Source: JBOHDX01 sp050700835
GTDB taxonomy: Bacteria; Actinomycetota; Actinomycetes; Propionibacteriales; Nocardioidaceae
Length of the DNA: 64,000 bases
Assembly: GCA_050700835.1 (NCBI GenBank)
Contig: JBOHDX010000128.1
Location: 1 to 64,000, forward strand
Reading direction: 5' to 3'
This document shows, piece after piece, positions 17,523 to 26,188 of the stretch. A model generated the notes under the pieces. The model saw only the letters and a list, made by a program, of their open reading frames with translations. It was not told where the DNA came from and did no database searches. Positions within the stretch are counted from its first letter, which is position 1. Each line of letters begins with the position of its first letter. Position numbers and translations under genes: made by a program.

Positions 17523-19661
17523 GTGACCCCGACCCCGCCGCAGAAGGCTGCTGCTCCTCCGGTGGCCCGTCGCGACCCGGTCGTGCGTGACCTGCACGGC
17601 GTGCGCCGCGTCGACGACTACGCGTGGCTGCGCGACACCGGCTCTCCACGCGTCCGAGCGCACCTGGACGCCGAGCGTGCGTTCTACGACGCGTCGACCG
17701 CGCATCTGACCTCCCTGGTCGAGACGATGGCCGAGGAGATGGCCTCGCGAACCCCGGCTACTGACTCATCAGTCAGTTGGAGACTCGATGCCTTTTCCTA
17801 CTACACCCGCACCCCGAGCGGTAGTGAATACGCGCAACTGCTTCGCGATCTTCTGCCGCACGACGACCATACGGCGACGGAATCCGTCGCAGAAACCCCT
17901 TCGGGGCACGAATCCGGTAACGATCCGGCGGACTCCGAGCTCCTCCTGGATCCCGCCACCCTGGCGGGCGGATCGAGCTACGTCGATCTCGGCGTGAGCC
18001 TGGTCAGCCCGGACGAGCGGCTGCTGGCGTACTCGGTGGACACGACCGGTGACGAGGTCTTCACGCTGCGGTTCCGCGACCTCAGCACCGGCGACGACCT
18101 CGAGGACTCGGTCGCCCGGACGTACTACGGGGGCGGGTGGAGTGTCGGCGCCGGCCACTTCTTCTACACCGTCCACGACGAGGCCTACCGGCCGTACCAG
18201 GTGTGGCGACACGCGATCGGAACGTCGCCCGACGACGACGTGCTGGTCTTCGTCGAGGCCGACGAGCGCTTCGAGGTGTGCGTGCGGGCCACCCGCTCCG
18301 GCGACCTGATCGTGATCTGGAGCGAGAGCCGCGACACCAGCGAGGTGTGGGTGGTGGACGCCCACGACGCGTCCGGGCCGGCCCGCTGCGTACAGCCGCG
18401 CCGGGCCGGCGTGCAGTACCACTGCGAGCACGCGCGGACCTCGGCCGGCGACACGTTGCTGATCGTGACCAACCTCGACGCCGCGGAGTTCCGGCTGATG
18501 GCGGCCCCGTTGGCCGACCCCGGCGCTGACCGGTGGGCCGAGATCGTCGCCGAGAACCCGGACGAGCGGCTGGAGCGGGTGGACGCGTTCGGCGACCATC
18601 TCGTGCTGTCCCTGCGCACCGGCGGGATGCCGCGGCTGAGGGTGTTGCCGCTCGATCCCGACGGCGCGATCGTCGAGGTCGAATGCACGCTTCCGGCGGG
18701 AACCATCGCGTTGTCCACCAACACGTGGTACCGCGCGCACTCGGTCCGCGTCGTCGAGCAGTCCTATACCGAGCCCCCGACCTGGTGGGACGTCGACCTC
18801 GGCACCGGCGAGCGGCGACTGGTGCGTCGCGAACCGGTGCCGGGCTACGACCCGGAGGGGTACGTCAGTGAACGCGTCAGCGTCGAGGCCCCCGACGGCG
18901 AGGACGTGCCGGTGACGGTGGTGCGGCGGCACGACGTCCCGGTGGACGGCTCCGCACCGGCGCTGTTCTACGGGTACGGCGCCTACGAGTACTCGTTCGA
19001 GCCCGACTTCGACCGCTGCCTGCCGAGCCTGTTGGACCGCGGCGTCGTGTTCGTGCACGCGCATGTCCGTGGCGGTGGGGAGCGGGGGCGCCGCTGGTGG
19101 CTGGACGGCAGCCTCGCCGCGAAGCAGAACACCTTCTCGGACCACATCGCGGTGGCCGACATGTTCGCCCGAGGCCTGGTCCACCCCGACCGGATCGCCA
19201 CCAGGGGCCTGTCGGCGGGCGGCCTGCTCCAAGCGGCGGTGTTCTCCCAACGCCCGGACCGCTGGCGGGCCGTGGTCGCGGAGGTGCCGTTCGTCGACGT
19301 CGTCACCACGATGCTCGATCCCTCGATCCCGTTGACCGCCAACGAGTGGGACGAGTGGGGTGACCCCCGGCAGTCGGACGCGTTCGCGTGGATGCTGGCG
19401 TACTCGCCCTATGACAACCTGCCCGAGCCGGGATCCCGCCCGCCGCTGCTGGTCACCGGCGCCGTCAACGACCCGCGGGTGATGGTGTGGGAGCCGGCCA
19501 AGTGGGTCGCCGCGCTGCGGGAGACCGACCCGGCATGGTCCCCACGGTGCCTGTTCCGCTGCGAGGTCGGCGAGGGCGCCCACAGCGGCCCCTCCGGCAG
19601 GTTCGCTCATCAGCGCTACGAGGCCGAGGTGTACGCCTGGGTGCTGTCACACATCGGCTGA
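17523..19661 (+). CDS. S9 family prolyl oligopeptidase/oligopeptidase B
   Basis: The 712-residue serine peptidase has an N-terminal seven-bladed propeller region (starting DPVVRDLHGVRRVDDYAWLRD) and a C-terminal hydrolase domain. The triad is visible: Ser564 in RGLSAGGLLQ, Asp650 in GAVNDPRVMVWEP, and His687 in EGAHSGPSG. It cleaves short peptides, typically after Pro or basic residues, and probably works on peptides brought in by the divergent importer. The start is ambiguous between TTG 17514 and GTG 17523; I chose GTG. Residues at about 80-145 form an insert-like stretch with AT-richer codons that begins at an operator-like palindrome. Confidence 0.9.
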   Translation: MTPTPPQKAAAPPVARRDPVVRDLHGVRRVDDYAWLRDTGSPRVRAHLDAERAFYDASTAHLTSLVETMAEEMASRTPATDSSVSWRLDAFSYYTRTPSGSEYAQLLRDLLPHDDHTATESVAETPSGHESGNDPADSELLLDPATLAGGSSYVDLGVSLVSPDERLLAYSVDTTGDEVFTLRFRDLSTGDDLEDSVARTYYGGGWSVGAGHFFYTVHDEAYRPYQVWRHAIGTSPDDDVLVFVEADERFEVCVRATRSGDLIVIWSESRDTSEVWVVDAHDASGPARCVQPRRAGVQYHCEHARTSAGDTLLIVTNLDAAEFRLMAAPLADPGADRWAEIVAENPDERLERVDAFGDHLVLSLRTGGMPRLRVLPLDPDGAIVEVECTLPAGTIALSTNTWYRAHSVRVVEQSYTEPPTWWDVDLGTGERRLVRREPVPGYDPEGYVSERVSVEAPDGEDVPVTVVRRHDVPVDGSAPALFYGYGAYEYSFEPDFDRCLPSLLDRGVVFVHAHVRGGGERGRRWWLDGSLAAKQNTFSDHIAVADMFARGLVHPDRIATRGLSAGGLLQAAVFSQRPDRWRAVVAEVPFVDVVTTMLDPSIPLTANEWDEWGDPRQSDAFAWMLAYSPYDNLPEPGSRPPLLVTGAVNDPRVMVWEPAKWVAALRETDPAWSPRCLFRCEVGEGAHSGPSGRFAHQRYEAEVYAWVLSHIG
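17760..17777. promoter_or_regulatory. Operator-like palindrome inside the S9 peptidase gene
   Basis: The sequence is ACTGACT-CATC-AGTCAGT, the same 7-4-7 core as the palindrome before the Rieske-SoxA operon. It also shares the flanking GGCTACTGACTC. It is intragenic and encodes TDSSVS, using codons (ACT, TCA, AGT) that are rare in this genome. It may be a real intragenic regulator site or a chance relic; binding is not shown by sequence. Confidence 0.35.
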
Positions 19662-19725
19662 GGCCGCCCGACGAGCGGAACGGCTGAGTCCGAAGTAGGT
19701 TGCCTGGTCGATGCCAGGAGGCGAC

Positions 19726-20553
19726 ATGACAGCACGCTCGACCGGCGGACCTGCTCCGCAGACCGTCCGCCGGGTGCACCACAGCGCCGCGCTCGACGCC
19801 GGCGTGCGGGTCGGGCTCGTCGCCTACGGCCTGGTCCACCTGGTGATCGCCTGGATCGCCCTCCAGCTCTCCTGGACCCACCAGCAGCACAGCGCCAGCG
19901 CGAGCGGCGCGGTGCACGACCTGGCCGGGGGAACTCTGGGCACCGCCCTGCTATGGGTCGCCGGTGTCGGGCTGGTGGCGCTGGCCGGCTGGCAGGTGTT
20001 CGAGGCCGGATGGGGGCACGTCCACCTCGACGGCGCGAAGCGTGTGTTCCAACGGGTCAAGTCCGTCGGCCGGGCCGTGGTCTACCTGGTGCTCGCCGTC
20101 ACCTTCTTCAAGGCACTGGCCGGCAGCTCCGGCAGCAGCTCGAACAAACGCCAGATGACGGCACGGCTTCTCCACATGAGCGGCGGTCAGGTGGTCGTCG
20201 CGGTGATCGGCGCAGCCGTCGTCGCCGTCGGCCTCTTCCAGATCGTCAAGGGGGCGACCCGGCGCTTCACCAAGGACCTCGGGCCAGCGGCGTCCACCGG
20301 CGTCCTGGGTGCTGCGGCTCGTCGGCTGGGCCGCGTCGGCTACATCGCCAAGGGGATCTCGCTCGCCGTCGTTGGCGGCCTGTTCATCTGGGCCGCCGCG
20401 TCGTACAACCCGAAGAAGGCCGGCGGGCTCGATGTGGCCCTGAAGACCGTGCTGGACCAGGCGTACGGTCCGTGGCTGCTGTCCCTGGTCGCCCTGGGGA
20501 TCGCCTGCTTCGGGGTGTACTGCCTCGTGTGGGCGCGCGACCCGAAGACGTGA
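19726..20553 (+). CDS. DUF1206 domain membrane protein
   Basis: The 275-residue protein has three repeated pairs of membrane helices, the DUF1206 layout. Each repeat starts with a similar segment: RVGLVAYGLVHLVIAWIA, RVKSVGRAVVYLVLAVTF and RLGRVGYIAKGISLAVVG. The function of the family is unknown. The start at 19726 is set by AGGAGG 4 nt upstream. It stands alone on this strand and converges with the EEP gene, with 4 bp between stops. Confidence 0.88.
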   Translation: MTARSTGGPAPQTVRRVHHSAALDAGVRVGLVAYGLVHLVIAWIALQLSWTHQQHSASASGAVHDLAGGTLGTALLWVAGVGLVALAGWQVFEAGWGHVHLDGAKRVFQRVKSVGRAVVYLVLAVTFFKALAGSSGSSSNKRQMTARLLHMSGGQVVVAVIGAAVVAVGLFQIVKGATRRFTKDLGPAASTGVLGAAARRLGRVGYIAKGISLAVVGGLFIWAAASYNPKKAGGLDVALKTVLDQAYGPWLLSLVALGIACFGVYCLVWARDPKT

Positions 20554-20557
20554 GCCG

Positions 20558-21580
20558 TCAGCCGCGGCCGGCTGGCTCCGCGAACTGCAGCGTGGCCAGC
20601 ACGCACGCGTGATCCGACGGCCACAGCTTGGCGTCGCTCAGTGTCCGGTCGGCCGGCTCGTTGCCGGCGAGGCGGGCGTCGGTCGCCTGCAGCGCGTCCG
20701 GGTCGTAGAACACGAAGTCGAGCCGATCGGTCAGGGGTCGCTCGCCGACGACGACGCCTCGTTCCGCACAGGTGGCCCCGGCGGTGGCCCCGTGCACCAT
20801 GACCCAGGCATCTTCGTAGCCGGCGTTGGCCAGCAACTCGAGGACGCCATCCGGCGACGCCGCGGTACGCCCGCCGACGACAACCTCGTTGGTGGCCGGA
20901 GAGTTAAGGTCGCCCATGATCACCACGGGGTGCGGAGACATCGCGGCGACGCCGATCAGCTCGTGCGCCTGGGCCATCCGGATCTCGCCGCTGAGGGAGT
21001 CGAGGTGGGTGACGATCACCCTCAGCCGGCGGCCGAGCCGCTCCAGGTCCACGCTGACGTAGCCGCGCTTGACCGGCAGCACGTGTGCGCCAGCCCCGAC
21101 CGACACCGTCAAGCATGCGTCGAAGTGACCGTTGTCGATGGCCAGCACACTGGTCTGCACCTCGGGGTCCTGGCGCAGCAGCAGTGCGTCGCAGGAGGTG
21201 AAGCGCACCCGCTGGTGCCCATCGACCGGCAGCTCGCCGGTGAACGTGTCCGAGCAGAGCACCATGAGGTAGGGCGCACCGGCCCGCTCCAAGGCGTCGA
21301 GCATGACCTCCTGGAAGTCCCACAGGGACTCGAAGGAGTCTCCGTCGCCAAGGTCCCAGCGACCGAGCTCCTGCAGTGCGAGCACGTCGGGCCGGTCCCG
21401 CGCGATCACCGCGGCGAGCGCCTCTGCGCGGTCGGGAAACCTCGTCTCGCGGACCTTGGCCAGCACATCGGCCGCCGCCTCGGTCACGGCCGCCGGCGTG
21501 CTGGCCTCGAACAGCGGCGTGAACTCGGCACCGAGGTAGACGTTCCAGGTGCCGACGTTGAGAGAGGGGAACTGCGTCAC
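20558..21580 (-). CDS. Endonuclease/exonuclease/phosphatase (EEP) family protein
   Basis: The 340-residue protein has the EEP fold motifs in order: LNVGTWNVYLG, ALQELG, VIMGDLNSPATN (catalytic Asp-x-Asn) and the C-terminal SDHACVLA. The family includes DNases and phosphodiesterases acting on nucleic acids, phosphoinositides and sphingolipids, so the substrate cannot be called. No signal peptide is visible. The GTG at 21580 begins the conserved region; the frame extends to 21619 but without a convincing start. Confidence 0.84.
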   Translation of the reverse strand: MTQFPSLNVGTWNVYLGAEFTPLFEASTPAAVTEAAADVLAKVRETRFPDRAEALAAVIARDRPDVLALQELGRWDLGDGDSFESLWDFQEVMLDALERAGAPYLMVLCSDTFTGELPVDGHQRVRFTSCDALLLRQDPEVQTSVLAIDNGHFDACLTVSVGAGAHVLPVKRGYVSVDLERLGRRLRVIVTHLDSLSGEIRMAQAHELIGVAAMSPHPVVIMGDLNSPATNEVVVGGRTAASPDGVLELLANAGYEDAWVMVHGATAGATCAERGVVVGERPLTDRLDFVFYDPDALQATDARLAGNEPADRTLSDAKLWPSDHACVLATLQFAEPAGRG

Positions 21581-21628
21581 GCAGTCATTGTGGGGGGTGG
21601 GTGTCGGTTTGCCCAACAATCGTCAAGG

Positions 21629-22630
21629 TCAGCCCTGGTATCGGCCCCGCTCGTTCAGGCGGCGGAGCATGTCGTTGTAGGCCTGCAGCGACGCCTCGTC
21701 GTCGTCGAGGTCGCGGTCGGAGTCGAAGTCGTGCGCGTCGCCTCCGGACGCACTGATGTTGCCAGCCATCGTGTTGCGGCGCACGCTCTCCAACCACGTC
21801 CCGCTCGTCGCGTTGGACGCGGTGTGCGTGATGTAGACGACGATGCACCCGACGATGAAGGCCATCATCAACCCGTCACCCCCGGCCCACATGATCCCGC
21901 CACCCTTGTTGATGTCGTGGACCACCGACGGGGCCCAGCTCTGATGGTTGGCCGCCAGCGCCGGGAACAGAACGTGGTCCGTCTGCAGCAGGACGACCCC
22001 GACGACGGTGTCCGGCGCCATCGCGAGGAACAAGACGAACATCCGCAGCAGCAACGGTGGTCGCCACCGGATCGGCTCGTTGCCGAGCACCGGCAGCAGG
22101 AACCACAGACCGGCCACGAGATACAGCACGTTCTCGACGTCGTGCACCCACATGTGCGTGAGCATCTGCTCCATGAACCCGGTCAGGTGTGTGCCGACCA
22201 GCACCGCCGCGTACACGATCAGTCCGACGGCCGGGTGGGTGAGGACCGCGACCGGCCATGACACCAGAAGATCGCGTAGCCGTTGCCCTCGATCCGGTGG
22301 CAGCGCCTGCACGGCCACGGTCAGCGGATGTCCGACGACGAGCAGGGCCGGGACGACCATGATCATCAGCAGGTGCTCGATCATGTGCATCCAGAACAGC
22401 ACGTGGGAGTAGGTCTCCACCGCCGAGTTGACGGTGTAGGCCATGAGCGCGAGCCCGAGCACGAACGACACGATCCGGTACGCCGGCACACCCGGCTGCC
22501 CGCGGTGTCGCGCAGCCTGTACGCCCCCGATGTAGGCCACCAGCAACACCAGGGCGGCTGTCGTCCATCCCAGCCGGAAGTCCCAGGTGCCGAAGAACGT
22601 CTGCCACGTCAGCGCCGGCATGTCCTGCAT
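21629..22630 (-). CDS. ctaG: Cytochrome c oxidase assembly protein, CtaG (caa3-type) family
   Basis: The 333-residue polytopic membrane protein has the Caa3_CtaG signature of histidines near helices: LFWMHMIEHLLMIMVVPALL, and MEQMLTHMWVHDVENVLYLV. The family is linked to copper-dependent assembly of cytochrome oxidase. About eight membrane segments precede an acidic tail (HDFDSDRDLDDDEAS). I chose the ATG at 22630, which has AGGTGGG just upstream; a GTG at 22639 is the alternative. No other oxidase genes are adjacent. Confidence 0.86.
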   Translation of the reverse strand: MQDMPALTWQTFFGTWDFRLGWTTAALVLLVAYIGGVQAARHRGQPGVPAYRIVSFVLGLALMAYTVNSAVETYSHVLFWMHMIEHLLMIMVVPALLVVGHPLTVAVQALPPDRGQRLRDLLVSWPVAVLTHPAVGLIVYAAVLVGTHLTGFMEQMLTHMWVHDVENVLYLVAGLWFLLPVLGNEPIRWRPPLLLRMFVLFLAMAPDTVVGVVLLQTDHVLFPALAANHQSWAPSVVHDINKGGGIMWAGGDGLMMAFIVGCIVVYITHTASNATSGTWLESVRRNTMAGNISASGGDAHDFDSDRDLDDDEASLQAYNDMLRRLNERGRYQG

Positions 22631-22703
22631 GGGTCCCACCTGGTCAATGATGCGTCACGACTGTGGCGACCTGACCTACCGGGGCCGGTCGGTCACGCCG
22701 CCC

Positions 22704-22773
22704 GAAGGCGCGGGGCTGGTTGGGGCGCTGTCGAAGGCGCGGGGCTGGTGTCGGCCGAAGGTGCGGGGCTGGT
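22704..22773. repeat. Three short direct repeats upstream of ctaG
   Basis: GAAGGCGCGGGGCTGGT occurs at 22704-22720 and 22733-22749, and with one change (GAAGGTG...) at 22757-22773. The first and third copies continue with TGGGGCGCTGTCG. They lie between ctaG and the ligase gene. A local duplication origin is likely; no function is evident. Confidence 0.8.
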
Positions 22774-22807
22774 TGGGGCGCTGTCGGGGGCGCTGTCGGC
22801 CGTGGTG

Positions 22808-22877
22808 CGCAGATCTGCACCACCGCAGCGGGTCTGATCGGTGCCGATGTGCGCACCAACGCCTTGTGGCGCGCCAT
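22808..22877 (-). repeat. Paired intergenic element A (hairpin and short peptide motif)
   Basis: On the minus strand this segment reads as a small ORF opening MARHKALVRTSAPIRPAAVV, upstream of ctaG; the frame ends at 22644, 13 bp before the ctaG ATG. A related segment at 54106-54176 encodes the similar LRASAPVRALAVVRFCA. The DNA holds GTGGTGC...GCACCAC, which can form a hairpin. It is either a short leader peptide or a palindromic repeat family. No ribosome site is obvious. The remaining part of the 22640-22944 gap holds only the direct repeats. Confidence 0.4.
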
Positions 22878-22944
22878 GATGATCAGATGAGCACCGATCG
22901 GCTGGGGAGCTCGCCGGGCGTACCAACGACGACCTCGAGACGTC

Positions 22945-23940
22945 GTGACCACCGCGCTTGAGTGGCTGGATGACGAGCTGCGCTCGCGGCTGAGGCGCGG
23001 CCGGGGCGAGTGGCACGAGCCGATGCTGGCGACGTTGACCACTGACCGCTTCAGCGACGACGCGTGGATCTTCGAACGCAAGCTGGACGGCGTCCGTGCC
23101 ATCGTGACCCGCGACTCCGGCGATCCTCCGCGCTTGTGGTCCCGCACCCACAAGCGGATGGACGTGGCCTACCCCGAGCTGGTCGAGGCGCTGGCCATCC
23201 AGGGAGCCGACACGTTCGTCGCGGACGGCGAGATCGTCGCCTTCGATGGGATGCAGACCAGCTTCGCCGCGCTGCAACCGCGCATCCACCTCAGCGATCC
23301 GGCGCGCGTGGCGGCGAGCCGGGTCACGGTCTACCTCTACTTGTTCGACCTACTGGTGGTCGGCGGTGTCGACCTCACGGGGCTACCGCTGCGGGCGCGC
23401 AAGAAGATCCTGCGCACCGCGTTCGACTTCGCCGACCCCTTGCGGTTCAGCGCGCATCGCAACGGTCGAGGCGAGGCCTACCTCGAAGAAGCCTGCGCCA
23501 AGGGCTGGGAGGGGCTCATCGCCAAGCGCGCGGACGGGACGTACCGCTCGGGGCGGTCCAGGGACTGGCTGAAGCTCAAGTGCGTCCGCGACCAGGAGCT
23601 GGTGGTCGGCGGCTGGACCGATCCGGCCGGGTCCCGGGTCGGGCTCGGCGCCCTGCTCGTCGGCCACTACGACGGTTCCGGTCTGCGGTACGCCGGCAAG
23701 GTCGGCACCGGGTTCAGCGAAGCGACGCTGCATGACCTGCGCGCTCGGCTCGGCGACGCCGAGGTCCAACGGTCACCGTTCGCCGACGAGGTCCGGGAGA
23801 AGCGGGCGCACTGGGTACGCCCGGATCTGGTTGTCGAAGTCGGGTTCGGGGAGTGGACCAGGGACGGCCGACTGCGGCATCCGCGCTTCCTCGGGATCCG
23901 CACCGACAAGGAGGCCACGGACGTCGTCCGTGAGCAGTGA
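22945..23940 (+). CDS. ATP-dependent DNA ligase (LigC/LigD-ligase type)
   Basis: The 331-residue enzyme has an N-terminal adenylation domain and a C-terminal OB-fold domain. The nucleotidyltransferase motif I is in FERKLDGVRAIV, with the lysine that becomes adenylated. Motif III is seen in VADGEIVAFDG, motif IV in KGWEGLIAKRADG, and motif V in RDWLKLKC. Size and motifs fit the stand-alone LigC ligases or the ligase module of LigD used in end joining and repair. No Ku, polymerase or nuclease gene is nearby. The GTG start at 22945 is the first in frame with the conserved part. Confidence 0.9.
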   Translation: MTTALEWLDDELRSRLRRGRGEWHEPMLATLTTDRFSDDAWIFERKLDGVRAIVTRDSGDPPRLWSRTHKRMDVAYPELVEALAIQGADTFVADGEIVAFDGMQTSFAALQPRIHLSDPARVAASRVTVYLYLFDLLVVGGVDLTGLPLRARKKILRTAFDFADPLRFSAHRNGRGEAYLEEACAKGWEGLIAKRADGTYRSGRSRDWLKLKCVRDQELVVGGWTDPAGSRVGLGALLVGHYDGSGLRYAGKVGTGFSEATLHDLRARLGDAEVQRSPFADEVREKRAHWVRPDLVVEVGFGEWTRDGRLRHPRFLGIRTDKEATDVVREQ

Positions 23941-24079
23941 GTCCACCGGATTCGCCATCTCCGCCGATCTGCGCCCGGCTACACCGCCGCGGCCGGACTC
24001 GACATCCCTAGCGCCCTGGTCATCGTGGCCACGTGACGAAACCGCCCGCGTGGCATGAGTCGCGATCGGCGACCCGAGG

Positions 24080-24595
24080 GTGCAGGCTTTGGGGGTGCCT
24101 GGTCCGCGACGAGTCATCGGCTTCGGCGTCAGGTTCGGGCTCTGGTTTGCGTTCGTGTTCGGGCTCTACCTCTTGCTGATCTCGTCGATCACGCCGGCGG
24201 AGCTCGTCGCCGGAGCGGTCCTGGCCACCGGGTCCGCCGCCGTCGCCGTGCTCGCCGGCACGGCGTTCCACGTCGACCCGCGGCCGCCGCGGGGATCGGC
24301 ACGCTGGCTGGTGGCCGTGCCGGGTGAGATCGCGCGAGGCTCGGCGGCGCTCGCCGGACTGCTGTGGTCCACGCTGCTGCACCCCGGGAAGGCTCATGGC
24401 CGCTTCACCGAAGCCATGCTCAGCTCCGACGAGCCCGGCGACCACGCGTCGAGAAGGGCGTACGCGGTGATGATCCTGTCCTTGAGCCCCGGGTCGTTCG
24501 TGGTCCACCTCGACCGAGTCGACGAGCGGCGTGACCGGCTGCGGCTGCACCAGATCGGATCGGGGGGCTCCCTTGAGACCGTGGTGACGCGGTGA
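24080..24595 (+). CDS. mrpE: Mrp cation/proton antiporter subunit E
   Basis: The 171-residue membrane protein is the first gene of a seven-gene antiporter operon. It has two or three N-terminal helices (FGLWFAFVFGLYLLLISSIT) and the family's C-terminal half with VMILSLSPGSFVVHLD. The frame has GTG starts at 24080 and 24095; the first is used here. It overlaps mrpF by 4 bp. It is part of a membrane complex that exchanges Na+ (or other cations) for protons. Confidence 0.85.
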   Translation: MQALGVPGPRRVIGFGVRFGLWFAFVFGLYLLLISSITPAELVAGAVLATGSAAVAVLAGTAFHVDPRPPRGSARWLVAVPGEIARGSAALAGLLWSTLLHPGKAHGRFTEAMLSSDEPGDHASRRAYAVMILSLSPGSFVVHLDRVDERRDRLRLHQIGSGGSLETVVTR

Positions 24596-24840
24596 CCGGC
24601 GTCTGCGCCCTCGTCCTGCTCGTCGGCGGCCTGTCCCCTTGTCTGGCCGGCGTCCTGCGTGGCGAACCGGTGCACCGACTCGTCGCCGTGGAAGCGCTGT
24701 CGGCCACCGCCGTCGCCGTCCTGCTGCTGCTCGCCGACGCGTTCCACCGGTCGTCGTACCTGGACGTCGGCCTGATTCTCGCGGTGCTGTCGCTGTCCGG
24801 GTCGTTGGTGTTCGCCCGATTCCTCGGCCGGTCGTTGTGA
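24592..24840 (+). CDS. mrpF: Mrp cation/proton antiporter subunit F
   Basis: The 82-residue protein has three membrane helices. The order E-F-G, the size and the segment RLVAVEALSATAVAVLLLLA identify it as MrpF/MnhF. Its GTG start overlaps the mrpE stop, and its stop overlaps the mrpG start, so the genes are translationally coupled. Confidence 0.85.
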   Translation: MTGVCALVLLVGGLSPCLAGVLRGEPVHRLVAVEALSATAVAVLLLLADAFHRSSYLDVGLILAVLSLSGSLVFARFLGRSL

Positions 24841-25142
24841 GCTGGCTCGGCGTCGTCTCAGCCGTCCTGGTGTGGGTCGGCGTCGTCGTCGCCGTCGGCT
24901 GCTCCGTGGGGGTCGCTCTCGCAAAGGACGTCTTCGACCGGCTGCACATGCTGGCCGGGCTGACGACGTTAGGCGTGCCCGTGGTGGTGGTCGGCCTCGC
25001 CGCGGGAGCGTCCGACTGGCGCTCGGCGGTCAAGCTGCTGATCATCGCCGCCCTCGTCCTCGGCGTGGGCCCGGTCACGACCGCCGCCACCGGCCAAGCC
25101 GCAACGCGCGCGGCCGACGGCGACCGTCACGGATCAGTGTGA
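24837..25142 (+). CDS. mrpG: Mrp cation/proton antiporter subunit G
   Basis: The 101-residue membrane protein matches MrpG/MnhG, with three helices and the conserved DVFDRLHMLAGLTTLGVPVV. The GTG at 24837 overlaps the mrpF stop. A longer upstream reading in this frame is a shadow of mrpF. Confidence 0.86.
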   Translation: MSWLGVVSAVLVWVGVVVAVGCSVGVALAKDVFDRLHMLAGLTTLGVPVVVVGLAAGASDWRSAVKLLIIAALVLGVGPVTTAATGQAATRAADGDRHGSV

Positions 25143-25432
25143 ACGCCACCCTCCTCGACGCTCTCCTCGTGGTGGCGCTGCTGCTGGTGGCCGCAGCGGG
25201 GACCGCAGTCGTCCTGACCCGAGAGCCGGTACGCCAGTCGATCGTGCTGTCCGCCTACGGCGTCCTGCTCACGGTGCTGCTGTTGCTGCTCCAGGCACCC
25301 GACGTCGCGATGGCTCAAGTGGTCGTCGGCACCGCTGTCGTGCCGCTCATCGTCGTGCTGACGATCAGCAAGGTGCAGCAGGAGCAGCGCAACCGGCGCC
25401 GCCGAGCCGAACCCGACGACGGGGCCGGCTGA
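25139..25432 (+). CDS. DUF4040/MbhD-like subunit (free-standing piece of MrpA)
   Basis: The 97-residue protein has three helices and the motif AYGVLLTVLLLLLQAPDVAM. This is the DUF4040 domain that forms part of the C-terminal region of large MrpA proteins, or the separate subunit MbhD in energy-converting hydrogenases. Here it is its own gene, overlapping mrpG by 4 bp and separated from the next gene by 2 bp. No NuoL-like MrpA N-terminal half is found beside it. Confidence 0.8.
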   Translation: MNATLLDALLVVALLLVAAAGTAVVLTREPVRQSIVLSAYGVLLTVLLLLLQAPDVAMAQVVVGTAVVPLIVVLTISKVQQEQRNRRRRAEPDDGAG

Positions 25433-25434
25433 CC

Positions 25435-26187
25435 ATGCGGCGCCTGCGGCTCGTCCTCTGCCTCGTCGGCACCGCCGGCCTCGTCGCGATGTTCACGATC
25501 GCGATCGTGGGTCTGCCGTCCTTCGGGTCGCTGTCCCATCCCTACGGCAGCCGCGCCGTCGCGGCGGCGATCAAGCACGGGACCACCAACGTCGTCGCGT
25601 CGGTGACGTTCGACCAGCGTGGGATCGACACCATGGGAGAGGAGTTCATCCTGTTCGCCGCAGCCCTCGGCACGTTGATCCTGCTGCGCCGGATGCGCGC
25701 AGAGGCCGAGGACGAGGGCCACCAGCTCGCGCGCCGACCGGAGGACGTGTTCGAGGCGGCCCGGCTCGTCGGCCTCGTCATGTTGCCGGTGACGTTGCTC
25801 ATCGGTGGCTACATCGTGCTGCACGGGCACCTCACCCCTGGCGGTGGCTTCCAGGGTGGCGTCGTCCTCGCGACCGGCCTGCACGTCGCCTTCCTGGCCG
25901 GTGACCTCGGCGTACTCGAGCGGCTGCGTCCGGTGTGGCTGTTCGACATCACCGAAGCCACCGGAGCGGGCGCCTTCGTCGTCGTCGGCCTGGTGGCAAT
26001 GGCGTCCGGGTCGGCCTTCCTCACCAATGTGCCGCCGTTCCGAAAGGTCGGTGACGTCGTGTCCGCCGGTACGATCCCGCTCCTCAACATCGCGGTGGGG
26101 ATCGAAGTCGCCTCCGCGATCGTGCTGCTGTTGTCGAAGTTCCTCGAGCAGGCGTTGCTGATCCATCCCGACGACGGGAAGCGCTGA
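25435..26187 (+). CDS. mrpB: MrpB subunit with fused MbhE-like N-terminus
   Basis: The 250-residue protein has two parts. Residues 1-90, ending in TMGEEFILFAAALGTLILLR, resemble the MbhE-like tail of MrpA. Residues 100-240 are a MnhB domain with YIVLHGHLTPGGGFQGGVVL. This fusion places the last domain of MrpA on MrpB. The ATG lies 2 bp after the previous stop. Confidence 0.84.
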   Translation: MRRLRLVLCLVGTAGLVAMFTIAIVGLPSFGSLSHPYGSRAVAAAIKHGTTNVVASVTFDQRGIDTMGEEFILFAAALGTLILLRRMRAEAEDEGHQLARRPEDVFEAARLVGLVMLPVTLLIGGYIVLHGHLTPGGGFQGGVVLATGLHVAFLAGDLGVLERLRPVWLFDITEATGAGAFVVVGLVAMASGSAFLTNVPPFRKVGDVVSAGTIPLLNIAVGIEVASAIVLLLSKFLEQALLIHPDDGKR

Positions 26188-26188
26188 C

